NCBI GenBank assembly: GCA_019321725.1
Contig: CM033120.1
Location: 4,619,341 to 4,683,340 of the forward strand
Reading direction: 5' to 3'
Source: Paulownia fortunei
Lineage: Eukaryota > Streptophyta > Magnoliopsida > Lamiales > Paulowniaceae
Length of the DNA stretch: 64,000 nt
The position numbers and the translations under genes were made by a program. Numbering within the stretch: position 1 is the first letter of the stretch; every line of letters starts with the position of its first letter. The notes under the pieces are model-generated. The model searched no databases. It was not told where the DNA came from and worked only from the letters and a program-made list of their open reading frames with translations. This document shows, piece by piece, positions 1-11,485 of the stretch.

Positions 1-2235
1 TGTCAACGATAACCCAAATAGCATCATAACCTTTAGTAGTCTTCGACAAACCAATTAAGAAATCCATGGTGATCCTTTCCCATTTTCATTTTGGAATAAG
101 TAGAGGTTGCAAAGTATTTTTAGCCCAACACATCAGCTATAATGTTGGCTCTACCGGGGTGGTAATTGATCACATAATTATAATCTTTTACCAGTTCCAT
201 CCATCTCTATTACCGCATATTTAACTCTTTCTGCATGAAGAAGTATTTGAGGCTCTTGTGATCCATATAGATCTCGCACCGTTCATTATATAAATAGTGC
301 CTCCATATTTTAAGCTCAAATACTACAACAGCAAGTTCCAAGTCCTGCATGGGGTAATTCTTTTCGTACTCTTTAAGTTGCCTAGATGTATACACAATTT
401 CTTTACCATTCTGCATTAGTACACTTCCCAATCCATTCTTCAACGCATCAACGTAAATTATAAATCCTCCAGTACCTGATGGAATTCAAAGAATAGGTGC
501 TGAAGTCAACCTCTGATTCAGCTCTTGGAAATTTCGCTCACACACATCTGTCTATCTAAACGCCACCCCTTTTTTGGTTAGTTGTGTCAATAGCATAGCA
601 ATCTTGGAGAATCCCTCCATGAATCTCTTTTAATATCCAGCTAAACCCAGAAAACTACGCACCTCAAAACTATTAGTAAGCTGCATGCAGTTGTTCATAG
701 CTTCAACTTTACTTATATCTACTGATATTCCCGCTCTTGATATAACATGTCCCAGAAATACCACATGATCGAACCAGAATTCGTATTTCTTGAATTTGGC
801 ATATAAGTGTTTCACTTTCAAGACCTTCAATACTTGTCTCAAATGTGTGGCATGCTCTTCTTTAGTTCTAGAGTAAACTAGAATGTCATTGATGAACATG
901 ATAATGAATTCATCTTGAAACTCCTTAAATACTCGGTTCATCATATCTATGAATGCTTCTGGAGCATTAATCAATCTGAACAACATCATAAAAAATGCAT
1001 AGTGCCCATATTTGGTACTAAATATCGTCTTGAGGATATCCTCTTCCTTTTTTTTCAGTTGATGGTGCCTAGAGTGTAAGTCAATCTTTAAAAAATATTG
1101 TGGTACCGTGAAGCTAGTCAAATAAATTATTGATTCTTGGTAATGGATACTTATTCTTAATTGTAACCCTATTCAACTCTCGATAATCAATGTATAATCT
1201 CATGGTACTATTATTCTTATGTACAAGTAGAACCGATGCTTCCTAAGGTGAAAATCTCGGTCTGATGAATCCCTTATCCCACAACTCCTGTAATTATACT
1301 TTTAATTTTTTCAACTCCAAGGGGGCCATTTTATAGGGAGTTTTAGAAATTGAAGATATTCCTGATTGTATGTCGATAATAAACTCTATTTCACAATCTG
1401 GTGGCAACCCCGAAAGATCATCTGGGAATACTTCAGTATATTCCCGCACCACTTATATTTCACTAAGAGTTGGTAGGTGTTGTTCCTCAATGCTCATGAC
1501 ACTCGCCAAGTACCCTTTGCAACCAGCATCGAGTAATAGTTGCGCCTTCACTGCTGAAATCACAGGGAATCTAAAACTCTTCAGAATTCTTGCAAATGTG
1601 AAAGACTCTTTCTCAGAAAGTTGAAATGTCACTGTTTTTTCCTTACAGTCGATAATAGCCCTATACTTTGACAGTTAATTCATGCCTAAAATGACATTGT
1701 AATCGTTCATATCTAGCATAATTAGATTAGCATATAATTCTCTACCTTCAATAGGTATAACACAAACTCTCAAAATCTGATCGATCTGTCAGCATCTCCA
1801 GAGGGGACTATTACACTATAACTGATTTCTGCTACATCTAGTATTCTACCCAGTCTCTTCCCATACTCAGCGGATGCAAATGAATGCATGGCTCCATAAT
1901 CAAATAACACAAGTGTTGGAACACTAGAAATATAAAGTTCACTTGTCACCACCGATAGATTTACCTCTGCATCAGCCCTAGTAATGGTGAACACCCTACC
2001 TGGCACATTCCTTTAGCCAGTGTGATTTTGTTTACTTGGGAAAAATTTAGCAATATGTCCCGGAATTTCGCATCGAAAGCATGTCCTGGTATCTGTAGAG
2101 CAGCCTCTAGTATGTTGATTACCACATTTCTAATGCACAACTTTTGGCATTGGTGCTTCTCCTCATTCGATTTATGGCCTCTTACTTCGACCTTCTTATT
2201 GTTGGTCTTTTTTTCCTTCATGTTTAATATGTAAT
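1..2235 (-). pseudogene. Ty3/gypsy (Tekay/Del-like) polyprotein remnant, left copy, cut by window edge
   Basis: Broken gag-pol of a Ty3 chromovirus on the minus strand. From 2235 down to 1 it runs gag zinc knuckle, aspartic protease, reverse transcriptase (RT), RNase H and the start of the integrase core. The protease motif reads LFDYGAMHSF, where the family normally has D-S/T-G. The RT box in the open stretch 630-1121 reads FINDILVYS, so the first catalytic Asp of the usual F-I-D-D is Asn. RNase H lies in 210-443 ([15 protein letters not shown]). In-frame stops and a frameshift break the frame near 2030, 1773, 1453, 1240, 1115 and 635. The integrase zinc-binding region is missing between about 105 and 117. 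Every segment compared is identical to 59645-61879 in reverse complement. Non-functional; lineage assignment rests on remembered family consensus. Confidence 0.9.
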
Positions 2236-2600
2236 AAATTGATCAAGTATGTAATTTACAAATATATACTTTTGAAATAACTTGATCAAATCAAATTAAA
2301 CCATATAAACTTACTAGTGATACCTTTTAACACTTATAAAGTTATAACGTGTAACCTAGTAATATTCATCATATTGATACCTAATTTTCTTCTTATCCTA
2401 ATGTAGAATTGACCATTTAGGTTAGGGGATGCGATAATCAATATCGTGTGAGAGCTTCAAAATTAAGTTTAATGATTAAGAATGTCGTATAAAATAAAAT
2501 GAATTATACGATGTCAATATAAATGTAAATAGCACGCAATTAACATGAAATGCATGAATCATATTTAGCCAAGTAAGTAGTGAGAGGCTTGGGTATCACA
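2236..2600 (-). repeat. Truncated 5' LTR of the left Tekay-like element
   Basis: On the minus strand this block begins TGTGATACCCAAGCC at 2600 and lies upstream of the zinc-knuckle remnant. It is the mirror of 59280-59644 and resembles the 3' LTR at 62889 onward, which identifies it as LTR. It stops abruptly at the zinc-knuckle region, so the rest of the LTR, the primer-binding site and most of gag are deleted. Its outer end directly abuts the Athila-like LTR at 2601. Confidence 0.75.
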
Positions 2601-3295
2601 TCGTGTCACAACACCAGTGCCAAAAATTAAGTAGAGATCGATTTTTGGTTGGCACCATGACATCCCCTATTTTGCACAACGGCGCTTGATGAAGAAGACC
2701 TCATGCCGTAACACCCCTTTAGTCGTGCCGAGGCACGAGTGTCAAAAATTAGGCAATGAGCAGCCTCTTCTCATGTACCACGACACCCCCTTTTGGCGTC
2801 ATGACCCCATAGGAATAGGGCCTTTAGCACCACGATGCCTGATTTGCGCGCATCGGTGTGAGTGGTCCACTGTTAAAAAAAGGTGTGGAATTTTGAGGGA
2901 CACGTCGCAACATAGAATCTTTCTTATTATACACTACTACACACTCACACATCATGTGACACTCTATTAAATGATAAATACATATATGCTTATATATAAT
3001 TTCTTGAACAACACATAAAATATATAATTAAATACACAATTCGTCACCCACATACAGACTACACCTAGATTATCACACACATTTTCTCTCCACCCAAAAC
3101 ATACATTTCTCCATATTTCATCACACAACACACTAAGAATACACACACCTATTACTGAGGAGCTTAAGATTTGAAGACAAGAATATAGCATAAGTAATCT
3201 ATATTCAGTACTTACATATGCACTCCTTAGAGATACGGTACTCTACTCACTTTTTATTACTTGTTGACATCGTGCATTTGCAGTTTGTACCACCA
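2601..3295 (+). repeat. 5' LTR of an Athila/Tat-like Ty3 element, internally deleted
   Basis: The stretch from about 2925 to 3183 aligns with 7860-8066, sharing CTCCATATTTC and GATTTGAAGACAAGA. The stretch from about 3190 to 3295 aligns with 8815-8926, sharing TACTCTACTCACT and ACCACCATTTT. The 3' LTR holds about 750 bp between these blocks that this copy lacks, so this LTR has an internal deletion. 2601-2925 is more GC-rich and has no clear match in the 3' LTR; it may be the LTR start or other flanking sequence. The end at 3295 is set by the CACCA just before the primer-binding site. The LTR start is uncertain because the Tekay-like element abuts it. Confidence 0.7.
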
Positions 3296-3314
3296 TTTTA
3301 GGGTTATCAAATTT

Positions 3315-3332
3315 TTGGTGTCGTTGTCATGG
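3315..3332 (+). other. Decayed primer-binding site (tRNA-Asp type) of the Athila-like element
   Basis: The sequence TTGGTGTCGTTGTCATGG lies 20 bp inside the LTR end. Athila elements commonly have a site close to TTGGCGCCGTTGCCGGGG, complementary to the 3' end of tRNA-Asp. Most differences are C-to-T or G-to-A, consistent with decay of methylated cytosines. Its position between the LTR and gag supports the reading. The family consensus is from memory. Confidence 0.65.
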
Positions 3333-3602
3333 ATTATGTTTTTGTGTGGTATCAAAGTTGATTGTCTAGTTTAGTTTGACAATTTTATTGCTTTATTTTT
3401 GTTTCATTGTTTTTATTTTTTTTCTTTATTTCATTCTCTTTGAACAAGCTACTTTAAGAGTTTTATTTTTCATTAAAGGTATTGTTGGTGCATGACTCAA
3501 TCATCTACATAGGATCTTGAGTCATACGATCCGGAAAAAAAAACTCATCATTTGTTGATAAAAGAATCAAAAGAGGAAAGAATAGCCAACAATGAGTGAG
3601 AT

Positions 3603-4417
3603 ATGGAGAATAGATCATTGTTGGACTATGCTAAACGTTCTGTCAATAGGATGAATTTGAGTATTAGGAGGCTGACAATACAAGCAAACACTTTTGAGAT
3701 TAACCGAATGATCATTCAAATAATTCAAACTTCAATGCAATATGGTGGTTTGCGTAGTGATAACCCTGATGCTCACATCGCAAACTTCTTGGAGATTTAT
3801 GACACTTTTAAACATAATAAAGTGATCGGTGATGCTATTATACTAATATTAATTCCATTTTATTTGAGAGATAAATCCAACAGTTGGCTTAATTTATTGT
3901 TCATCGAATCAATCACCACATGGGAGGTAATGGCACAAGCATTCCTTGCAAAATATTTTCCACCTTCTAAAATAGCAAAAATGAGGAACGTCATCTTTAC
4001 ATTTGTGCAATTTTAGTTGGAGTCCTTGTATAAAGGTCAGGAGAGGTTAAAGGATTTGTTGAGAAAATGTCCACACCATGGTTTACCTACAATGCTTCAA
4101 GTGTAAACATCTTAAATGGTTTGTCACCTACCAATGGAGCAATGATAGATGTAGTAGCGGAGGCACAATCATGAGAAAAACTCTAGAGAAGACATACGAG
4201 TTGTAAGAGAAAATGGTGTCTAATAGTTACCAATGTCAAATGGATAGATGTTTAGGAAAAAAGGTAGCTAGAGTGCACACTGTTGACACTTACTTTGCCC
4301 TTTCAACTCAAATTGAGGTATTAAACAAGAAAATTGATAACATGAGTGATTCGACGATTGAAGGTGCAAACCATCACATGTGAGTTATGTAGAGGTGGAC
4401 ACAATAGCACCGAGTGT
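3603..4417 (+). pseudogene. Athila/Tat-like Ty3 gag remnant with zinc knuckle
   Basis: Capsid/nucleocapsid region of an Athila-like element. The open part, 3603-4016 (137 codons), carries hallmarks of this gag family: an N-terminal LLDYAKRSVN segment, then AHIANFLEIYDTFKH, then FLAKYFPPSKIAKMRN. A TAG at 4014-4016 interrupts it. Related sequence continues in frame (ESLYKGQERLKDLLRKCPHH) and then meets more stops. A zinc knuckle of the CX2CX3HX4C form typical of the family (CELCRGGHNSTEC) survives at 4379-4417. The start follows the 5' leader at 3296-3602. Clearly related to gag but not translatable as one protein. Confidence 0.85.
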
Positions 4418-4789
4418 CAAGTGGAGAACTCATTTTCATCCTTATCTGATCAAGCCAATTATGTTAGGAATTTCACTAGGCAAGTAAACAATCCCTAATC
4501 CTAAACATACAATCCTAGATGGATGAATCATCAAAATTTTGCAAGGGGAGGTCAAAGTAGCCAAGGTACTTTCAAACCAATCAGAACATGGCTATACTTC
4601 CACTACCTGATTACCCACCCAATAAAAGAAACCACATTTTGAATAACTTGTGGCCAAGTTTATTGCTAATAACGTAGCGAGATTCCAAAGCAATGAGGTA
4701 ACTTTAAGGAACATGGAACCTCAAATAGGTCAAATTGCAAGTATGGTCTCGAGGCCTATTCAAGCGAGGAGTGCTTGGGGATTGGGAAA

Positions 4790-5496
4790 ACAAGCTTTCT
4801 CCTGAGCTTAAGGATATCAGAAGTTTCTCTATCCCTGGCACTATTGGTTAAATTACCATTCCTAATGCTTTATATTATTTGGGAGCAAGTATTACTTTTA
4901 TGCCTTTGTTGGTTTAGAGGAAGCTTGGATTAGGAGAGCCAAAGTCAACAATTGTATCACTTCAACTTGCCAACCGGTCTATCAAGTATCCAAGAGGTAT
5001 TGTTGAGGATGTGCCTGTAAGGGTAGATGAGTTAATTTTTTCAGTTGATTTCATTATGTTAGACATGAAAGAAGATGCTAATGTGTCTCTTAATCTAGGT
5101 AGATCTTTCCAAACGAGTAGAGATTTGATTGTTGTGCAACTAAAAATTTTTATATTTAGAATATGGAATAACCAAGTAATATTTCATGTTTCAAAAGCTT
5201 TCAATTGTCTGGTAGGAATGCACTTGTGTGGAAAAATTGATGTCCTTGACCCGTTGGCAAATGATATTTTACAACTAACCAATTGTGAGGAGAAAGTGTT
5301 AGTATGCATTGTGAACTTAAAAGAAAATCAAAAAGGTGAAATGCATGTTGATGTGAATGAAGTTAAGGGATTAAATTGTCAGATGGAAAAGCCTAAATGT
5401 AATCAATTAGATGTTTTTAATCCATTTGTTGAGCATGTGCAGAAAAATAAGTTGAAGGGAGAATTAGAAGAACTTATGAAAAATTCAAAAGGATAA
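4790..5496 (+). pseudogene. Athila/Tat-like protease region remnant
   Basis: A retroviral-type aspartic protease domain and its C-terminal extension. The order SPELKDIRSFSIPGTIG, then YYLGASITFMP, then RKLGLGEPKSTIVSLQLANR and IKYPRGIVEDV matches the Athila protease. The catalytic position, normally D-L-G-A, reads Y-L-G-A, so the active-site Asp is lost. A stop interrupts near 4917. From 5011 to 5496 the frame is open for 161 codons (VDFIMLDM, LNLGRSFQ) and ends in a Lys/Glu-rich tail. No RT, RNase H or integrase is visible after it, although these normally follow. Remnant of a deleted or non-autonomous element. Confidence 0.8.
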
Positions 5497-7650
5497 GAGA
5501 TGGATAATGAAAGGTTAGTGTCTGCCCTTACAAACTTTAATGCCAAATTTCCCTTTAAGAAGCATTTTTAAGTAAGATCAAAATTTTTAGACAAGCTAAG
5601 AACAAAAGTACGATCAACTATGCAAGGAGAGACCCATGTTGATAGATTCAAACCCCTTAATAAGGGGTGATTAACGCCGATCCAAGTACTACTTGGGAGA
5701 AGGTAACAAGCATAAGATGTCTAAACTTTATCTTACATTTTCCCAAAAAGAGGTAATAAAGTCAAGTTGATGACTATAAACCAAGCATTTCTTGGAAGGC
5801 AACCCAACTCCTTTATTTTCTTTGCTTTTATATAATGTCTTAGTTAGTTTTTGAAGCATGTTCCATTTCTAGATTTAGGCATGTCAAATTTTCTTGTGTT
5901 TTGCTATTGCATAGTTTTCACTTTTGTGTATAGCCCATGTGCTTTCATGTATCTTTTTTTCTAATATAGATGGACATCTCCTTAGTGATATATATGAATC
6001 TCCCATGGACTCCAAGGGCATCATCTATTGGAAAGGGGACTATCTTATTTATCCCCCTTATGTGCTTTAATTCTTTGAACATTAAGGACAATGTTAATTT
6101 TAAAACTCGGGATGGGATTTGTATTTTGTGTGTTTGAGTATTTTAAGTGTTGAGCTTTATGTGAAAAATTAAGCCAATTTTTTTTTGCTGAAACTTACTG
6201 TGTGAATTACACATGTTGTGTGATGAGAGTCCTAGAGCAAGCATGCTTTGTTAACAAACTTGAGTAAGTTCTTGTTTTGTGATTAAATGATATATCTTGA
6301 CTACCAATTGCCTAAAATGATACCTAATTGATATTGTATAGAGTTTAGAGGGAAGAAATATTGCTAGTCTTGTGACATGGCGATTCTTGTGTATATTTGA
6401 ATTTTGTTATGAAAGATAAATATTCATTAAGAACGTTATGTCGAGATCTTGTCAATTGCATACTACTTGGTGTTGGATTTTTCTTTCAATGAGTTGTATT
6501 AGTTATTTTGTGGTATTCTAGAACTTGCTTGATTACTCTTTGAGGTGAAATCCTAGATAACTAGCAAACTTGAAAATGATTTAGGCCATCTTTGACTCGT
6601 TTATGCTTTTCAAGCATACTGTGATCATATTTTATTCACTAGTTACCCCTTTGAGCTTTTTTCTAAGAATATCATGTGTAATGCATATGAATCACCACCA
6701 TTTGATTTTGTTTCTTGGAGCTCACTACACCTACCCTTTACAGCCTGAACCACCAATGATTATTACTAAGAGAGTTTAATATGTGACATTTTGTATACAA
6801 TCTTATCAAGGAGTCATATGGAGACATGTTGAGGGCATGGATGAATGCATTTAGGAGTATGAGCAAGGAAAATATGCAAGAAAAATATCACAACTCATGT
6901 TGATGAAAATAAAGAAGTTTAGGGGTTGTGAAAGCAAAAGAACAAGAAATGAAGCCTTCGGATTCACATAAAAAAAGAAGAAGAAAAGAAAAAATATTAC
7001 AAAAAAAGAAAAGAAAAGAAAAGAAAAAAATGTTGAAAAAGAAAAGAAAAGAAGAGCATGAATCCTAAAGGAAAAAGAAATAAAATTTGTCTAAGGATCA
7101 AATAAAGGAGGAGAGTAAAGATGTTGAAGTGCAAAAACACTTACCTCTCTTGTTTTGTGTTATCCTTACCCTTTCTTTGTAAGCTAAAACCTAGGCATTA
7201 CGTTATAAGCTTATTGAAGTCCTTTTAATCTAAGTTGGCTAGTGTCTACATTAATAGAGAAATTGTATGAAAAGCAAGCTTATGGAACACCTAGAACCTC
7301 TTTACCTAGATCATGAGAGTCATTGGTTGTGAAATTCATATCTAAAATGCATGCATGAAACTTAAGGTTGACACTTCACACACACATATTTTGAATTCAT
7401 GACTAGATTGATGAAGCACAAGTTGTGTAGTGTCATTTGACTAGCTGTGTGACTAACCTTTGGACTTATGTTCAATAAAGATTTATGAGGAATTTGAATT
7501 GGTGGATCAAACTTAGTAATTCATGATCAATGTATAAGCCTATGATTGTTTAATTTTGAGTTTTAATGAAGACACCAATAGCAGTTCGGCCTAGAAAGTG
7601 GTGAAAAGTGGTGAAAAGTAGTTAAAATAGGCTCAAGGCACTACAAAAAT
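5497..7650 (+). mobile_element. 3' internal region of the Athila-like element, pol deleted
   Basis: No protein-coding frame survives. Two landmarks known from the region downstream of Athila pol are present: a stretch around 5765-5815 (CTTGGAAGGCAACCCAACTC) and one around 6077-6115 (TTAAGGACAATGTTAATTTT). Everything usually found between protease and these landmarks (RT, RNase H, integrase) is absent. The remainder is AT-rich, with a purine tract at 6967-7060. A G-rich stretch at 7651-7665 (GATTTGGGGGCAGC) may be the decayed polypurine tract before the 3' LTR. Confidence 0.6.
6967..7060 (+). repeat. A/G-only low-complexity tract
   Basis: An almost pure purine stretch of AAAAGAAAAG-type units. 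Such tracts are common in the 3' internal part of Athila/Tat elements. No coding content. Confidence 0.7.
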
Positions 7651-7659
7651 TGATTTGGG

Positions 7660-8926
7660 GGCAGCAACTAGGCCCTGCAAAAACTGGTGTGGGATAGAAT
7701 GTGTAGTTTGCAGTGCCTAAGCGATACCCTGCTAACTGAAAAGATGCTGATGCATCTTTTTGTAACAAGTGGTGATGGGTCTCGAATTTTAACATTTTTA
7801 TGAGATATACACGTTAGATACACCTTTTCATTATTACCCATGTGATTTTCTTGATAGATACACTATACACATATACAATTCACTCATATATATAATTTAC
7901 ACATCATGCAATGCACAATTTACCACCTACACACACTCTACATCTAATTCTCACACATATTTTCTCTCTACCCAAAAACACACATTTCTCCATATTTCTT
8001 CACACACCACACCTAAAACACACACACCCCTTACGCATTCACCAAGGAGCTTGGGATTTGAAGACAAGAGAATGAGGAGCTTCATTGGGCATTGAAGGCT
8101 TTGAAGGAGAAGTGAAGAATCACCTAGTGGTTGTAATCTTCTACTTTCATTTCTTCTTTCATTTTGTTTAGTTTTGAGAAATTTGTAAGAATCTTGATGT
8201 TGATAAACACTTGGTGCTTGTTTAATTTCAATATGAGCTAAACTACTTTTGTCAAGGCTTGGAAAGCCATTTCTTTGGAGTTATGAGTTAATATTTTTAT
8301 TGTGATTGGAATGTTATTTTTATTGTGATAAGCATATAATATGTGTTTAATGTTTCTCAAACTTGGCTAATTTTGAGTTGATTCTAATTGTTGTAATTAA
8401 GATCGAGATATAAGCTTATAGCAATGGACCATGTAGTATATGCCATGAACTAACCCCTATAGAGATATAGGCATAGGTACATGTGGTAGTTATAGGTGTA
8501 AAAACCAAAAACTAATAGAATTCACAAAGTTCATAACACTTTTAATGGGATGGCCCGTAGCTAAAGATGGCACCGGTGGCCTACTAGGGGTATTGGTCCA
8601 TCTCGAGAAAGAGCACCAATTATAATAGGAAGACCCGCCATCATTCCTAATCACAATTAAGCTAGTTTCATAATAACAAAGTCTGGCTAACCAGTGTCTT
8701 GATTCTTCTTAGTATTGAATTCAATCCTCTAGTATCTTTGGGTTTTAGTTAATTTTGTCAATTTAATAGTTGTTGGATTTTAATTCAATCACCATAAAAT
8801 TGTTAGGTCAAATATATCATAGGTAATCTATATTTAGTACTCACACATGTATTCTTTAGGGATATAATACTCTACTCACTCTTTATTTATTATGGATACC
8901 ATGCACTTGCAATTTTGTGACCACCA
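7660..8926 (+). repeat. 3' LTR of the Athila-like element
   Basis: Two blocks align with the 5' LTR (7860-8066 with about 2925-3183; 8815-8926 with about 3190-3295). The middle 750 bp is retained here only. It ends at ACCACCA, as the 5' LTR does. Right of the end, copia RNase H coding resumes at once, which suggests insertion into a copia element. The start is approximate: 7650-7800 is a mutated GC-rich stretch I could not align to the 5' LTR. Confidence 0.65.
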
Positions 8927-8927
8927 T

Positions 8928-9122
8928 TTTGGTTGTAGTTCCATCCATTATTGATATAGAATGATAATAATGGAGCTATTGCGTAAGAGAAAGAGCTGAG
9001 GTCTTATCAACAACATCATGAGATAATACCACCTGGTGAGAGAGATCAGTGGTAGAGATGACATCTTAGTGGATAGAGTCACCTTAGCAGAAAATGTAGC
9101 AGACCCACTAAGTAAGCCTTGA
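8928..9122 (+). pseudogene. Ty1/copia pol C-terminus (end of RNase H)
   Basis: Last part of a copia RNase H. In one frame, with stops, it reads VVVPSIIDIE, then DNNGAIA near 8960, then REISGRDDILVDRVTLAENVADPLSKP and a stop at 9120-9122. This matches the usual copia ending with CDNNGAIAQAKEP and AENVADPLTK motifs. It begins immediately at the Athila 3' LTR end. The upstream part of this pol is not in the window on this side. A copia polypurine-like stretch (CAAGTGGTAGATTG at 9191-9204) and an LTR follow. Confidence 0.8.
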
Positions 9123-9202
9123 GTATGATAAGTATTCGACGGACATATTGAGAAGATAGGCTTAAAATACTTGGAAAATTGGCACTAGGCCAAGTGGTAG
9201 AT

Positions 9203-11474
9203 TGTTAGAGTAGTGTCCGACCCACCAATTAGATTCGACGTCTTGTTACTCTTATACTTTGTTAAAGATAATCTTGTTTGAAACATATTAATAAAAGTCT
9301 TATTCTTTATCTTATGCTTTGCACTTTATTTCTATATATTTGATAAAGTCCCTAGACCAAAATTAGCGATGGTGCATGGTCGCCCATATGAAGGTGATCA
9401 CAAAACATACCTTCATGGCTTTGGTCTTAAACTAGTTTCAAGTAGAGGACTTTTTGAGATGGGAGATCGAATAGCCCAGTAATACCCATGCATACAATGT
9501 ATGATCGCACTAGGAGAATTCCTCATTCCATGAGCATCAGCATAGTGATGCTACTATATATATGCAGGTGCTTATTAGAAAATAAGTTCACTGAACTAGC
9601 CCACCGAAGATTCTTAGTTGGAGATGTTGTCTGTCGAAATAAGAATCTCCAAGATATGATAGTACATAATTAGTCCTCTGACTTGAGGCACCATAGTAGC
9701 CTTGTATACGCCCTATACCATTTTTATATATTTTTTGATTACTTGATAATCACAAAGAGGATATGTTGGATGTTTCACTAGTGTGCATGGAGGTCAATGA
9801 GTGATCAACATAGAATCCATCACTTGTTAAGGATAAGTGAATCTCCTATATTTTTGTAGTTCATCACTTTAAGACCTTAGCCAAGGTAGGATAAATTTGG
9901 ATTCATCACGAGTCATTGAAACTTGAAAATGGGAACAATGTTATTGAGTCAATTAGGGTTTCGACTCCTAATCCATTTCTTAAACTCAAATGAAAGATTC
10001 AATGACAGAAAGACCTTATGTGTATAGCACTCGTATTCGAAATAAGTTCGCACACTATTTCACCTAAGACTAGGAGTTATGATACACTTGCTAGTTGTTT
10101 CCCATGACTCAGAAGGTTCTTGAGATTGAGGAGTTAATCTCAAGAGAATTAATTGAAATAATTAATTAATCAGAATAAAATGTTATTTATAAATTACAAT
10201 AGTTGCAAGCCCATGGCTAGTTTAGTTGTAAACCTAAAGGGTCATACCCTATAATCGCGGGAACCATTTCTTAAATTGTGAAATGATCCAATTGGTTGAA
10301 TCCAATTAATTAATATGGATTAATTAAATGTGGCTTTAATTTAATTATAGTATTAAATTAAATTGAATAATTAAAATATTTAATTGAACCTAATTTTGAT
10401 TAGGAAGCTCAGTAGAGTGAAATAATTAATTGATAGGATCAATAAATTAATTTAAATACTAAGTTAATTTAATTATTAAATTAATGTAGTCAATTAAATA
10501 TTTTGAATTATTTAATTGGGCTTGATGTATTATTGATTTGATTAATTGATTAAATTTTAGCTTAGTCAATTAATAGAGATTAAATTATGGACATTTAATT
10601 AGATTAAAGATCCAAGCCCATAATTCATGTAGCCCATTAGTAGAGGTCCATCAAGCTAATTGAAAGAAAATAAAAGATGGAGGATTGTTTTTCAAAAGAG
10701 GATAATAATTATCAAAATATGGCAAGTTCTTAAGGGATTTTTAATTGATTGAGGATCAATCAAAATCCTTATCACAACTAACATAGTGGCCAATTTTTGC
10801 ACATGCTTATTGTGCAAAAATCAATCAATGGTAATCCAAAGAAAGGTCATAATTTTAGGTAATGTATCTAGACACCTTTTTGGCCACTTCTTCGATACAA
10901 AATAGTTTTGCAAAAATCCTAAGATAAATAAAGGAAATTTTGGCAAAGAGAAAAGAAAATATGGAGAAGAAAAATTATTTTTCAAAAATTCTCTCTAGCA
11001 CTCTTACAAAACTTTATTCTCTATCTTTTTTCTTTTAAGAATAATCAAGAATCATTTTTGGTTAATTTTATAACACGATCCTTATTTCCACTGGTTATAT
11101 TAGGGATTGTTTTTTTTATTAGCACTCGATAAATGGTTAAAGAAAAATGAATTACCATTACTAGCAAAATAAATAGTAATTTGGTGGTTCTTGTCCATTT
11201 GTGTGGACTTTCTTTAGAGAAGGTACACTTGTACCTCTACGAATCAATTTCACATTGCAGAGCCGACAATTGATTGTCACCATCTCTACATCAATCGGAG
11301 TATTGTTAAGGTAAAAGTTAAAACTCTATTAGTTGATTATTTTTTTAACACTTATATGAATGCACAATCATTAAAATCATAGAAAACTGCGAGTGTATGA
11401 TTATATATGTTTGAGCATGCTTGATTAAATTTTTATTTCTGTTGTGATCAACCCACTGTATAGCGAACCCAACA
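9203..11474 (+). repeat. Ty1/copia LTR 1 (about 2.27 kb)
   Basis: Begins TGTTAGAGTAGTGTCCG after a polypurine-like tract and ends CGAACCCAACA at 11474, so it has TG...CA ends. It is related to, but clearly diverged from, LTR 2 at 13106 (shared CATGGTCGC..CATATGA and the AATTAATT-rich middle) and the minus-strand LTR ending at 21837. The 61-codon open frame at 9488-9673 is inside the LTR and is probably meaningless. 10140-10620 is very rich in AATTAATT. Confidence 0.75.
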
Positions 11475-11485
11475 TGCACAACATC

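Noticed and set aside
2686..2970. 94-codon open frame, repeated at 58910-59194
   Set aside because: It lies in the Athila-like LTR region and its second copy is only the inverted duplicate. The translation shows no domain.
2967..3191. 74-codon hydrophobic frame, repeated at 58689-58913
   Set aside because: Chance frame across the LTR; no homologue recognised, and the LTR alignment explains the conservation.
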